The notes: generated by a model not told the origin, from the sequence alone. Counted from the stretch's first letter, positions 36,662 through 44,876 are shown. The stretch is 64,000 bases of DNA from Pedobacter rhizosphaerae (GCF_900111155.1 NZ_FOGG01000001.1:224435-288434), one strand, 5' to 3'. Numbers and translations are program-made.

Positions 36662-37594
36662 TTATTTCAACGTTCCGGTAGGGTTTGTCCCTTTATCTAC
36701 AATCGTTTTAATATTTCCCGATAAATCTGAAACGTAAATTTTGCTTTGAGTAAAGGGTTTTTCTGCCCCACTGTAAAAAATGCGGTCGTCTGTAGTAACA
36801 AATAAATAGGGTACATTTACTCCTTTAGGCGAAATGCGATCTACTTTCTTACTTGCCAGATCTAATATATAAACAGCCTCACTTGGGCCAGTTAAGCCCT
36901 CCAGAATATCGGTGTTACCAACGTTGAAGATTAATTTTTTCCCGTCGCTGGTATAAAAGAAGCGGTTACTGCTGGCCACAGAAAAATCTTTACCAATCAA
37001 ATCAGCAATGAGTTTTGTGTCAACAATTTTACCCTGGATATCAAAGGTGTACAAATGATTCAGGTCATGTCCCAGTAGTTCGGTTTCATTTTTCCAGGTT
37101 GGTGCATAAACGTTAATATTAGATGCACTATCAATTGTTTTGTATCCCGTATTATCGGTTTTAATCACGCCAATTTTCCAAAGGCTTTTAGGATTAAAGA
37201 TGCTAAAGGCTACAGTTGCGCCGCTAGGCGACCAAACCGCCTGGTAAAAATTGTTGCTGTTCACCTGAAGCTTACCCTGACTTTTATTCTCCATATCGGC
37301 TATCCAGATGCTTCGGCCACCGGTAGAATCGGTTAGGGTATAAGCAAGCTTATTGCCATCGGGCGAAATCGCAGGATCAGTAGCCCCACCAAAGGAAATT
37401 TGCTTTAAAGTATCAATACTCGTGGCCACAATCTTCTGTCCATCCTGATAGGCTAAGGCAATGGCTTTTTGGCTTAACGCAACTGTATCTAAAAGTGCTG
37501 TTGGGGGAGTTTGTTCGGTATTGTTACTGTTGCAGGCAGTCATTAATCCGAGGCAAGGGATAAAGTATTTTAGGGATTTAAGATTAAAGTTCAT
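36662..37594 (-). CDS. TolB-like beta-propeller lipoprotein
   Basis: The 310-aa protein has a lipoprotein signal (lipobox LMTAC, Cys21) and repeated WD40/PD40-like blades with phrases such as DPAISPDGNKLAYTL and AVWSPSGATVAFS. PD40 repeats form beta-propellers that bind peptides or sugars on the periplasmic side. A specific partner is not visible. A near-consensus -7 element (TAAAATTG) sits close to the start codon. The gene lies between convergent terminators of neighbouring minus-strand genes. Confidence 0.78.
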   Translation of the reverse strand: MNFNLKSLKYFIPCLGLMTACNSNNTEQTPPTALLDTVALSQKAIALAYQDGQKIVATSIDTLKQISFGGATDPAISPDGNKLAYTLTDSTGGRSIWIADMENKSQGKLQVNSNNFYQAVWSPSGATVAFSIFNPKSLWKIGVIKTDNTGYKTIDSASNINVYAPTWKNETELLGHDLNHLYTFDIQGKIVDTKLIADLIGKDFSVASSNRFFYTSDGKKLIFNVGNTDILEGLTGPSEAVYILDLASKKVDRISPKGVNVPYLFVTTDDRIFYSGAEKPFTQSKIYVSDLSGNIKTIVDKGTNPTGTLK

Positions 37595-37617
37595 ATTGCA
37601 ATTTTACGGATTGTTTT

Positions 37618-37654
37618 TAAACAAAAAGATTCAAGCCCTTTCGAAACTTGAATC
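37618..37654 (-). terminator. Terminator of the DUF4197 gene
   Basis: On the minus strand GATTCAAG pairs perfectly with CTTGAATC around an 11-nt loop, followed by TTTTTGTTT. Confidence 0.85.
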
Positions 37655-37681
37655 TCTCTTAATTTATGATATTCTGTAAAC

Positions 37682-38443
37682 TTAACTCTTCTTTTTATCG
37701 GCATAACCGAAAACTTTCTGTAAAAGGGTAGAACTACGCGCATTTATATTGCCTCTTATTTTAAGTTCCTCTTTAGCTACTTCAATAAACAATCCATCAA
37801 TGGCTTTTTGTGTTACATAAGCCGTTAGGTTCGTGTTAACAGGCTTTACCAAGGGCAGTCTGTTGTACTGTGTAGTTAAATCGCTGTAGTATTTGGTTGC
37901 ATTAACTTTGTTGAGGCTGGTGGTAACAATCGGACTAAATTTTTCGGTCAGTTGTGCAGAAGTAACTCTTTTAAAATATTCTGTTGCAGCATCAGTTTTC
38001 CCTAAAAGGATGTTGGTGGCATCGGTAAGGGTCATCTGTTTGATGGCAGAAATGAAGATAGGTTTTGCTTCCTTAGCAGCATCTTCAGCGGCGCGGTTTA
38101 AACTCGTAATTACATTATCGCAAAGCGAATTCAGGCCAATTCCCCGAAGCGTTTTCTCTACTTTTTGTGCTTCAGGTGGCATGAGAATTTTAACCGCCAA
38201 ATTACCTAAAAAGCCATCTTTTACCGATAGTCGATCGGCACCTGCCGAAACCCCTAATTGCAGGGCTTCCTTAATACCTAAACCAATTTCTGAGGTGGTG
38301 GGTGCCCCGGCACTCGTAGCAGAGCTGCTTTGCCTGTCGGTAACCTTTTTAAAGATGTCGCTTAGCTTAATTTGGCTATGTGCCTGTTCTTGCGTAAAAA
38401 GCAATAAAGCTACGGCTGTTAATAGGATATTTAACTGTTTCAT
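37682..38443 (-). CDS. DUF4197 family exported protein
   Basis: The chosen start at 38443 gives a signal peptide (MKQLNILLTAVALLLF, cleavage after HSQ) followed by the DUF4197 body: GIKEALQLGVSAGADRLS, TDATNILLGKTDAATEYF and a C-terminal VTQKAIDGLFIEVAKEE. The family is about 230-250 aa and has no known activity. The alternative start at 38512 is rejected: it would bury the signal and overlaps a perfect -7 element (TATCTTTG at 38517-38510). The mature protein is probably periplasmic. Confidence 0.85.
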   Translation of the reverse strand: MKQLNILLTAVALLLFTQEQAHSQIKLSDIFKKVTDRQSSSATSAGAPTTSEIGLGIKEALQLGVSAGADRLSVKDGFLGNLAVKILMPPEAQKVEKTLRGIGLNSLCDNVITSLNRAAEDAAKEAKPIFISAIKQMTLTDATNILLGKTDAATEYFKRVTSAQLTEKFSPIVTTSLNKVNATKYYSDLTTQYNRLPLVKPVNTNLTAYVTQKAIDGLFIEVAKEELKIRGNINARSSTLLQKVFGYADKKKS

Positions 38444-38509
38444 TGGTGTGAGTTTAATTTGACTTAGCAAAACAATGGCCAGAAATCTGGTTTGGATGTT
38501 TAGCTCAAA

Positions 38510-38517
38510 CAAAGATA
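38510..38517 (-). promoter_or_regulatory. -7 element upstream of the DUF4197 gene
   Basis: The minus strand reads TATCTTTG, an exact TAnnTTTG match. No TTTG sits at the expected distance. The leader to ATG 38443 would be about 65 nt. Confidence 0.4.
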
Positions 38518-38633
38518 TGGCTTTTGAACCTGTTTAAATGTTAAATTTTATTGGTTTAGCCTGCAACAATAATCCTGTATTGTTTCCTAATAATTTAGTT
38601 TAGCGCCCACATACTCGAAAATATTTTTTATAC

Positions 38634-39245
38634 TTGAAAGATAAATTTTCGTTAGCTACCCAATTTTTGAAGTTCATAAAAAATACAGCTGGCAAACGCC
38701 AGTATGAAGATGCCGATCTTATCGCCGAGTATAAAGACACCGGCGATTTAGATGCATTGGGTACCTTGTACAATAAGTATATGCACCTGGTTTTCGGGGT
38801 TTGCTTCAATTATTTTAAAGATGAAGAGCAGAGCAAGGATGCCGTTATGCAAATTTTTGAAGAACTGGTGCAGAAACTAAAGGCGCACGAGGTTCAAAAC
38901 TTTAAAAGCTGGCTCCACGTTTTAACCAGAAATCATTGCCTCATGGCCCTTCGTAAATCGGCCAGGCAGAATAATGTTTCTTTAGACGATACTTTTGTGG
39001 AAAATACTGATTTTGTGCATCTAGATATCGACAACACAAAAGAAACGCAACTTACCATAATGGAAAAGTGCATGGAAACTTTGACGGAAGAACAGCGAAA
39101 AAGCGTAGATTTATTCTATCTGCAAGAAAAGTGCTATAAAGAAGTAGCTGAAATTACTGGATATGATATGCTAAAGGTGAAAAGTTATATCCAAAATGGT
39201 AAGCGAAAGTTGAAGATTTGTATAGAAAAAAATAGTGGTGAATAA
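38634..39245 (+). CDS. ECF-type sigma-70 factor (second in window)
   Basis: The 203-aa protein has region 2 (about 35-100, with AEYKDTGDLDALGTLYNKY and KSWLHVLTRNHCL) and region 4 (about 145-195, with YKEVAEITGYDMLKVKSYI). It starts with TTG at 38634: no ATG occurs in frame between the upstream stop and region 2. It overlaps the following gene by 11 nt. That gene has the layout of a membrane-bound partner, so this is a sigma/anti-sigma style pair (inference from architecture). Confidence 0.88.
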   Translation: MKDKFSLATQFLKFIKNTAGKRQYEDADLIAEYKDTGDLDALGTLYNKYMHLVFGVCFNYFKDEEQSKDAVMQIFEELVQKLKAHEVQNFKSWLHVLTRNHCLMALRKSARQNNVSLDDTFVENTDFVHLDIDNTKETQLTIMEKCMETLTEEQRKSVDLFYLQEKCYKEVAEITGYDMLKVKSYIQNGKRKLKICIEKNSGE

Positions 39246-40488
39246 GGATTGGTTAGATATTGATGTGCTGGAAGATTACCTTGATGGTAAGCTTGATGCT
39301 AAAGCCATGCATTTTGTAGAGCGCCAGGCTTTAGAAGATCCTTTCGTTGCCGAAGCACTCGAAGGTCTGCGCCAATCTCCAAAGCGTAAACAGCACCTTT
39401 CTCTTTTACAAAAACAACTCTACCACCGGATTGCTAACGAACCAGTTAGACGTAAAATGTGGGGCATTACCACACAACGTTTAAGTATTGCAGCTACGGC
39501 AACTGTTGCTTTTATTGCAGTGAGTATTTTATTCTTTATGCGCGAAACCAACAATAGAAATGAAGTGGCTAAACGCAAGGAGGCAGGGGTAATGGTTAAT
39601 CTGGATACCACTACCGCCATAGCTGAGGCTAAACCAACAATTAAAGACTCTGCAGCAATAGACGGGACAGAAACACAAAAAATACTGATAGATAAAGCCA
39701 TAAGGAACGCCAAAACAAGCGATTTAGCTAAAAACACCAAATCTTTTCAATCCGAGGTAAAGGCCAGGCAACAACTCCAGGCTGAAGTGCAGGCAGAGCA
39801 GGAAAGAAAAGCCGTTGCTTCCTTGGCGAAGGTTCAGGCGATGGCTGCTGCGGCACCATCCTTGGCCAGTAACAAGCCTGTTTACATGGGAAGCGTAGTT
39901 GCGCAAGACGGCAAGCCTATATCGGGAGCAGTTGTTAAAACGGCAAGCGATAGAAATGTAACGGCTACAGATGCCAATGGCTTTTTTGCCTTGCCGCTGG
40001 ATAGTGCCGATAAAAGTAAGGAGATACTGGTAAAGGCACAGGGGTATAATGATAAAGCAGTTTCAACAGACCCAAATGCTATCCGGATGGCCTTAAGTGG
40101 AGATAAATCTTTAAACGAAATAGCGTTGATCACCGGATCAAACGGAAGGAGAAAAGAAGCCATAGCTGCACCTAAAATTGTACTTAGGGCCGATCAAAAT
40201 TTAGATGGTAAATCGAAGGAAGAAATCACAAAGCCCATTCCGGTTTCAACGATCGATTACAACCAGTACTTAGAGAATAACAATAAGCTTTATAATCCAA
40301 AAGGCCCCGCACAATACGTTATTGTGAGTTTTAAGGTGAAGAAAAATGGAAGGCCTGCTGATGTAAAAGTAATTAAGGGCATTGATAAAAAAGCAGATGC
40401 AGAGGCCCGGCGTTTAATTTCTACTGGGCCAGATTGGGTTCTGCCAAAAACGGGTACAGACCAGGTAGAGATGAGTATAAAGTTCTAG
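39235..40488 (+). CDS. Membrane protein with cytoplasmic anti-sigma-like region, carboxypeptidase-regulatory-like domain and TonB C-terminal-like domain
   Basis: The 417-aa protein starts with GTG at 39235 (39238 is equally possible), overlapping the sigma gene by 11 nt. Order: a cytoplasmic N-terminus (about 1-78, with LEDYLDGKLDAKAMHFVE), one membrane helix (about 82-103), an Ala/Gln/Lys-rich coiled stretch (about 150-215), a carboxypeptidase-D regulatory-like beta sandwich (about 220-285) and a TonB C-terminal-like domain ending the protein. This suggests an anti-sigma-like regulator that contacts envelope components. It is not a TonB: it lacks the Pro/Lys-rich spanning region. Confidence 0.75.
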   Translation: MVNKDWLDIDVLEDYLDGKLDAKAMHFVERQALEDPFVAEALEGLRQSPKRKQHLSLLQKQLYHRIANEPVRRKMWGITTQRLSIAATATVAFIAVSILFFMRETNNRNEVAKRKEAGVMVNLDTTTAIAEAKPTIKDSAAIDGTETQKILIDKAIRNAKTSDLAKNTKSFQSEVKARQQLQAEVQAEQERKAVASLAKVQAMAAAAPSLASNKPVYMGSVVAQDGKPISGAVVKTASDRNVTATDANGFFALPLDSADKSKEILVKAQGYNDKAVSTDPNAIRMALSGDKSLNEIALITGSNGRRKEAIAAPKIVLRADQNLDGKSKEEITKPIPVSTIDYNQYLENNNKLYNPKGPAQYVIVSFKVKKNGRPADVKVIKGIDKKADAEARRLISTGPDWVLPKTGTDQVEMSIKF

Positions 40489-40512
40489 TCACTCTCGGGT
40501 AAAGGCATATGG

Positions 40513-40663
40513 TATTAACTTAAGGAGAAAACTAAAATGAATTGCCCTTCGACAGGCTCAGGATGACAATCCATTTTAGTTTTCGACTGATTCAGAAGGT
40601 CTTCGACTACTTGTCCTGATTTCACATTGGGAAGCTCAGGACAGCATTTAGCTTAAGTTAATA
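40513..40663. repeat. 151-bp element with nested perfect inverted repeats
   Basis: The outer ends TATTAACTTAA (40513-40523) and TTAAGTTAATA (40653-40663) are perfect 11-bp inverted repeats. Inside, GAAAACTAAAATG (40527-40539) and CATTTTAGTTTTC (40572-40584) form a perfect 13-bp stem. Its loop carries a CCCTTCGACAGGCTCAGG-type phrase; a related AAGCTCAGGACAG phrase lies near the right end. It sits between 40488 and 40733 and encodes nothing. It could be a small non-autonomous mobile element. Confidence 0.6.
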
Positions 40664-40732
40664 GCGTAGGTGGTGAAGCCTGAAACGCGCGCTTTGTTAA
40701 TTCGTATTTTCTCATTCCTTTAAATTAATCAC

Positions 40733-41347
40733 ATGTATAAGTTACCGTATTATCAGGCTGATAATCAGGATGAAGTTTTAGCCTTCATGCATCACCACAG
40801 CTTTATTACCCTTATTGGGTTTGATGGCGATTATCCTGTAGCAACTCAGGTGCCCGTTAAAACTGTTGTTAAGGGCGAAAGGATTAAGCTGGTTGGGCAT
40901 ATCATGACCAAGACTGATCACTATAGCACATTTGCCCAAAATCCTAAGGTAATGGCTTTATTTACAGGGGCGCATGCTTATATCAGTGCTTCTGTATATG
41001 AAAATCCGGCTTCAGCTTCCACGTGGAACTATAAAACAGTACAGGCAAAGGGGATGATCAAACTCCTCAGTACTGAAGAAACTTATCAGGTGATTAAAGA
41101 TATTACAGATCATTATGAAAATGAGGATAGTCCTGCTGCATTCCACAAAATGGATGAAGCGTACATTCAAAAGCATTTAAAGGCCATCACCGGATTTGAA
41201 ATCGAAGTCACCCATATTGATCATGTATTTAAGATGAGTCAAAATCATTCAGCAAAGAATAAAGAAAGTATTATTGCGGATCTCGAAAGGAGTGGAGATG
41301 TGATGGCTAATGAGGTTGCGAAGGAGATGAGGAAGGAGAAAATATAA
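40733..41347 (+). CDS. PaiB-like FMN-binding protein
   Basis: The 204-aa protein matches the PaiB/FMN_bind_2 family: a flavin-reductase-like split barrel with landmarks FITLIGFDGDYPVATQVP and the following GHIMTKTDHYSTF, then the YISASVYENPASASTWNY segment. PaiB was described in Bacillus as a negative regulator of sporulation and protease genes, but the fold suggests flavin or haem-type chemistry, so true activity is open. It stands alone after the nested repeat. Confidence 0.85.
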   Translation: MYKLPYYQADNQDEVLAFMHHHSFITLIGFDGDYPVATQVPVKTVVKGERIKLVGHIMTKTDHYSTFAQNPKVMALFTGAHAYISASVYENPASASTWNYKTVQAKGMIKLLSTEETYQVIKDITDHYENEDSPAAFHKMDEAYIQKHLKAITGFEIEVTHIDHVFKMSQNHSAKNKESIIADLERSGDVMANEVAKEMRKEKI

Positions 41348-41433
41348 GTTCACTTTGTATTCTTTATGCTTTATTTCAATGCAGTAAAGAAGTGGCTCTC
41401 TCCTAACACCATTTAGAATCAAACTTGCCTGCG

Positions 41434-41494
41434 CTTACATGTCTTAAATGGTAAAAGTATGCGCTTTATCTTTGAACCATATAAGCCATATAAG
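41434..41494. repeat. Long hairpin element, copy 4
   Basis: Arms of 19 nt at 41434-41452 and 41476-41494 are complementary at 16 of 19 positions around a 23-nt loop. Each arm is itself a doubled CTTAnATGG-type word. The other three copies lie at 54.6-55.1 kb. Confidence 0.75.
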
Positions 41495-41589
41495 GAAAAT
41501 GTAAGCCCTGCTTTGTGCCTTCTCTCTGTGCGCTCTGTGGTAAAATCGGCTCATCGCCTTTAATCTGCGGGAAAAACCAAACCCTAAAA

Positions 41590-41623
41590 ACAAAAAAGGC
41601 TAAAACAATCAAGTCTTAGCCTT
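41590..41623 (-). terminator. Terminator of the phosphate transporter operon
   Basis: On the minus strand AAGGCTAA pairs with TTAGCCTT around a 12-nt loop and runs into TTTTGTTTTT. Confidence 0.82.
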
Positions 41624-41647
41624 CCGAGTATATTAAAGGATTTTGTT

Positions 41648-42658
41648 TTATTTGAAATAGTAAATCAAACTATAAATAATGGCTGCTAAAGTAGCAGAAA
41701 CCGGAATAGTTAAAATCCAGGCCCAGATTAAATTAATGGTTACTCCCCAACGTACAGCAGAAACGCTTTTCACAACACCCACACCCACAATTGAACCCGT
41801 AATGGTATGCGTAGTTGAAACAGGAATAGCAAAATGCTCTGTAATACCTAAGGTGATTGCACCTGCACCTTCAGCAGCAACACCTTCCAGTGCAGTTACC
41901 TTGGTGATTTTAGAGCCCATCGTTTTTACAATCTTCCATCCACCACTCATTGTTCCCAATGAAATTGCAGAATAACAGGCAATAGGCACCCAGGCAGGTA
42001 GCGCTTCAAAATCAGGAATAACTTTCGATGCAATTAAAGCTGTAGCAATAATACCCATTACTTTTTGGGCATCGTTACCACCATGGAAGAAACTTAATGC
42101 TGCAGATGACAATAACTGTAGTCGTTTAAACCATTTTTCAGCTGTTGCTGGTTTGGCATGCCTGCAGATATTGATGATAATCAAAGTTAAAACCACCGAA
42201 ATCACCATACCAATCACTGGCGCAAGCACGATAAAGGAAACGATTTTAATCACGTAACTCATGTTTACTGCATCCAGCGCACTGGCACCTGTTAACATGG
42301 CATGTGTCATCCCAGCTCCTGCAAAACCACCAATTAAGGTGTGCGATGAACTGGAAGGAATACCGTACCACCAGGTTAAAAGATTCCAGACAATTGCAGC
42401 AACCAGTCCAGCCAGAATTACTTCTAGCGTAATGTATTGCTCAATAACAGTTTTGGCGACAGTATTAGCCACTTTGTGATCGGTAAAATAGAAATAAGCT
42501 GCAAAATTAAATAGAGCGGCCCAAAGTACCGCCTGAAATGGCGTAAGTACTTTTGTAGAAACGATTGTTGCGATAGAGTTTGCCGCATCGTGGAAACCAT
42601 TGATGTAATCGAAGGCAATAGCCAGAATTACCACAACAACCAATAAGGTAGTTACCAT
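41648..42658 (-). CDS. Pit family inorganic phosphate transporter
   Basis: The 336-aa membrane protein has about ten helices and the duplicated Pit signature: first copy DYINGFHDAANSIATIVSTK (about 17-36), second copy SFFHGGNDAQKVMGIIA (about 187-203). Such carriers take up phosphate, usually as a metal-phosphate complex driven by protons or sodium. It starts 12 nt after the DUF47 gene, so both are one transcript, from a promoter that carries a Pho-box-like site. A clean terminator follows. Confidence 0.94.
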   Translation of the reverse strand: MVTTLLVVVVILAIAFDYINGFHDAANSIATIVSTKVLTPFQAVLWAALFNFAAYFYFTDHKVANTVAKTVIEQYITLEVILAGLVAAIVWNLLTWWYGIPSSSSHTLIGGFAGAGMTHAMLTGASALDAVNMSYVIKIVSFIVLAPVIGMVISVVLTLIIINICRHAKPATAEKWFKRLQLLSSAALSFFHGGNDAQKVMGIIATALIASKVIPDFEALPAWVPIACYSAISLGTMSGGWKIVKTMGSKITKVTALEGVAAEGAGAITLGITEHFAIPVSTTHTITGSIVGVGVVKSVSAVRWGVTINLIWAWILTIPVSATLAAIIYSLIYYFK

Positions 42659-42670
42659 GTTTATTTTGGA

Positions 42671-43312
42671 TTAGGCGTTTTTAACAAGGATAGTCTCCAG
42701 TACATTTGCAACATCTTCACATTTGTCTGTAGCTTTCTCTATCGTTTGTAAAACCTCTTTTTGTTTAATTAATTCAATCGCATTCGTTTCGTATTCGAAT
42801 AGACGGGCAACCGCCAGTGTAAATACGTAATCGGCCTGATTTTCGCCGCTATTGATACGGATACAAGCATCAGCAATAACACGGATATTTTTAAAGCTTC
42901 GTAATTCTTTAATCGCTTTATCAATATCTGTACACATTTCTACCAAAAGCTCAGCTATTTTAACAATAGGTTCGTTAATGGTGTGCATGTTATACATCTG
43001 CATGCGGTTAGCTGTGCCATAAATGTAATCCGCAACATCATCAACGGCAGTTGCCAATTGGTGAATATCCTCTCTGTCGAAAGGCGTAATGAAGTTCCTA
43101 CTCAATTCAAGAAAAATAGAATGGGTAATATCATCTCCTACGTGCTCCAAACGTTCAATCTCTTTAAAGATAGTTTTTCGGCTTTCTGGGTCAGCGGTAC
43201 TAACCATTTCTAAAAGGGTCTCTGCAATTTTTAAAGCATTGCTTCCTGCTTGCTCAAAAAGAGGATGAAACTTCTTGTCTTGTGGTGTAAAGAACTTAAA
43301 AATATTGTTCAT
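42671..43312 (-). CDS. DUF47 (PhoU-like) protein, Pit accessory/regulator
   Basis: The 213-aa all-helical protein matches the DUF47/PhoU-like family, with FEQAGSNALKIAETLLEMV near the start, RLEHVGDDITHSIFLEL and the DREDIHQLATAVDDVADYI segment (about 78-97). DUF47 proteins are typically encoded beside Pit transporters and modulate phosphate uptake. The cotranscribed pit gene fits this. Upstream, on the minus strand, a perfect -7 element and two perfect 11-bp direct repeats form a candidate phosphate-controlled promoter. Confidence 0.93.
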   Translation of the reverse strand: MNNIFKFFTPQDKKFHPLFEQAGSNALKIAETLLEMVSTADPESRKTIFKEIERLEHVGDDITHSIFLELSRNFITPFDREDIHQLATAVDDVADYIYGTANRMQMYNMHTINEPIVKIAELLVEMCTDIDKAIKELRSFKNIRVIADACIRINSGENQADYVFTLAVARLFEYETNAIELIKQKEVLQTIEKATDKCEDVANVLETILVKNA

Positions 43313-43331
43313 GTTAATTTTTAATATGTTG

Positions 43332-43368
43332 CAAAGCTACGAGGCCAATGTTAAGTTAATGTTAAGTT
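43332..43368 (-). promoter_or_regulatory. Pho-box-like promoter of the DUF47-pit operon
   Basis: On the minus strand two perfect copies of AACTTAACATT lie head to tail (43368-43347), giving TTAACA-N5-TTAACA. Nine nt later comes TAGCTTTG (43339-43332), an exact TAnnTTTG. The direct repeat replaces the -33 region, as with activator-dependent pho promoters. Further upstream two TTAAGA words occur. The ATG is at 43312. Confidence 0.6.
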
Positions 43369-43449
43369 CTTAATTATCTTAACACTTTGGAAGTTAGCAT
43401 AGATTTTGCCAAGAGGAGGTCTGGTAAATTAGTTCATTAGTCATTGGTT

Positions 43450-43825
43450 CATTCGGCGTTTCAGGTGCCTAGATTGCGCTTTGAGCCTTTGTTCATTAGT
43501 TTGCCACGGAAACACAAAATTCACGGAAAAAACAGAAAAAAAATGTAGTAAAGTTGTACTTATATGAATTAAATGGTAATATAGATTTGATTTGAACCAT
43601 AATACTAAGCTCGTGATCATCTTAGGTTTCTAAGTATCTCATTCGGCGTTCCGGGTGCTTAACTTGAGCTTTTGTTTATTAGTTTGCCACGGAAACACAA
43701 AATTCACGGAAAAAACAGAAAAAACTTAATGCTAAGTTGTACTTATATGACTTAAATGGTAAAATAGATGAGATTTGAACCATATTATTAAGCCCGTGAT
43801 AATCTTAGGTTTCTAAGATGCCTGA
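43450..43825. repeat. Tandem repeat with period 183-190 bp
   Basis: Copy 1 (about 43450-43639) and copy 2 (about 43640-43825) share ATTCGGCGTT, the CACGGA motif (43503-43527 and 43686-43710), AGTTGTACTTATATGA, TTAAATGGTA, GATTTGAACCAT and ATCTTAGGTTTCTAAG. Small indels shift the period between 190 and 183. Confidence 0.85.
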
Positions 43826-43847
43826 GGTGGTTAAAAATTTAAACAGC

Positions 43848-44873
43848 TTACCCGCCTTTTTGTAACGTAAACGCGAATGTAGTTCCAATATTTGGTGTGC
43901 TTCTAACAGAAATAGTTTGTTGGTGGGCTTCTAAAATGTGTTTTACAATCGCTAATCCCAATCCTGTTCCGCCAACTTCTCTTGCCCTGTGGGTATCGAT
44001 TCGGTAGAAACGTTCAAATAAACGAAGGAGGTGTTTTTCTTCTATCCCAATACCATTATCAGTTACTTCAATTAAAAACTGATCATGGAGTTCAAAAATC
44101 TTAATGGCGGTTTCTCCATTCTCGACACCATACTTAATGCTGTTTACAATTAAATTGATTAAAACCTGGCGGATTTTTTCCCTATCGGCCTTAACCATGG
44201 TCACAGCAGTATATTTATCCTTAAAGAAAAGGGTAATTTTTTTAGCCTTTGCGCGGTCTTCCAGGTTGTCCATCACCTCTTTTGCCAATAGCACAAAATC
44301 AAATTTTTGGTAGTTAATAGGCGATTCGCCGGTTTCCAGCTTCGAAATTACATCTAAATCGTTAATGAGATAACTTAATCGCTCCACATTGTTACCCGCT
44401 TTTTTCAAGAAGATCATGGCCTGATCCGGATCATCCTCAATGCAATCTTGCAGGGTTTCAATATAGCCCTGAATGGCAAAAAGGGGCGTTTTAAACTCGT
44501 GAGATACGTTGGAAAGAAATTCTCTTCTAAACTGTTCCTGCTTTTTTAACAAGTCGATTTCCTTCTTTTTTGCTCCTGCCCATTCCTTTACCTCTTGCTC
44601 CACATCGTTGATGGGATCGGCGCTAACATATTCACCCAAAGCATCTTTTAAGTCTTTCCCTAATTTGAGGTTGTGAATGAGTTTATAAATTAGTTTAATC
44701 TTGGTATAGATATATTTTTCCAGTAAATAATAAAAAACCAGGAAGCTGCTGAGGAAGGAAACGCCAAATGAAATGGCCAGATAATATAAACTGTGCTGAA
44801 AATAAAAGTTAACCAAACCAATTGATAAGGCCACAGCAAGGGCAGTAAATAGGACCAAAACACTTAATTTCAT
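43848..44873 (-). CDS. PhoR-like sensor histidine kinase
   Basis: The 341-aa kinase has two membrane helices (about 4-20 and 27-50) with almost no periplasmic loop, a HAMP-like linker, HisKA with LSNVSHEFKTPL (His125) and an HATPase with DNGIGI, LFERFYRID and GGTGLGLAIV. It has no PAS domain. The short extracellular loop fits a sensor that reads a membrane partner, as PhoR does through the phosphate transporter and PhoU. No response regulator is adjacent. A TTAACA-N5-TTAACA site lies 20-37 nt before its ATG and the pit operon is next door, hence the PhoR-like call (context, not proof). Confidence 0.8.
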   Translation of the reverse strand: MKLSVLVLFTALAVALSIGLVNFYFQHSLYYLAISFGVSFLSSFLVFYYLLEKYIYTKIKLIYKLIHNLKLGKDLKDALGEYVSADPINDVEQEVKEWAGAKKKEIDLLKKQEQFRREFLSNVSHEFKTPLFAIQGYIETLQDCIEDDPDQAMIFLKKAGNNVERLSYLINDLDVISKLETGESPINYQKFDFVLLAKEVMDNLEDRAKAKKITLFFKDKYTAVTMVKADREKIRQVLINLIVNSIKYGVENGETAIKIFELHDQFLIEVTDNGIGIEEKHLLRLFERFYRIDTHRAREVGGTGLGLAIVKHILEAHQQTISVRSTPNIGTTFAFTLQKGG

Positions 44874-44876
44874 GCT

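Larger units (their letters stand above)
41348..41647. other. Intergenic region with hairpin copy and Pit terminator
   Basis: This 300-nt convergent gap has no gene. It carries one member of the long-hairpin family (41434-41494), followed by CTTTGTGCCTTCTCTCTGTG-type repeat text, and the terminator of the phosphate transporter (41590-41623). Confidence 0.6.
43313..43847. other. Intergenic region: pho-like promoter plus tandem repeat
   Basis: This 535-nt gap holds the DUF47-pit promoter (43332-43368) and a 183-190-bp tandem repeat (43450-43825) with CACGGA motif copies C and D. The PhoR-like kinase gene ends at its right edge. No gene is seen. Confidence 0.7.

Noticed and set aside
38444..38512. 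Longer start for the DUF4197 gene
   Set aside because: The extension hides the signal peptide and its start codon overlaps a perfect -7 promoter element.
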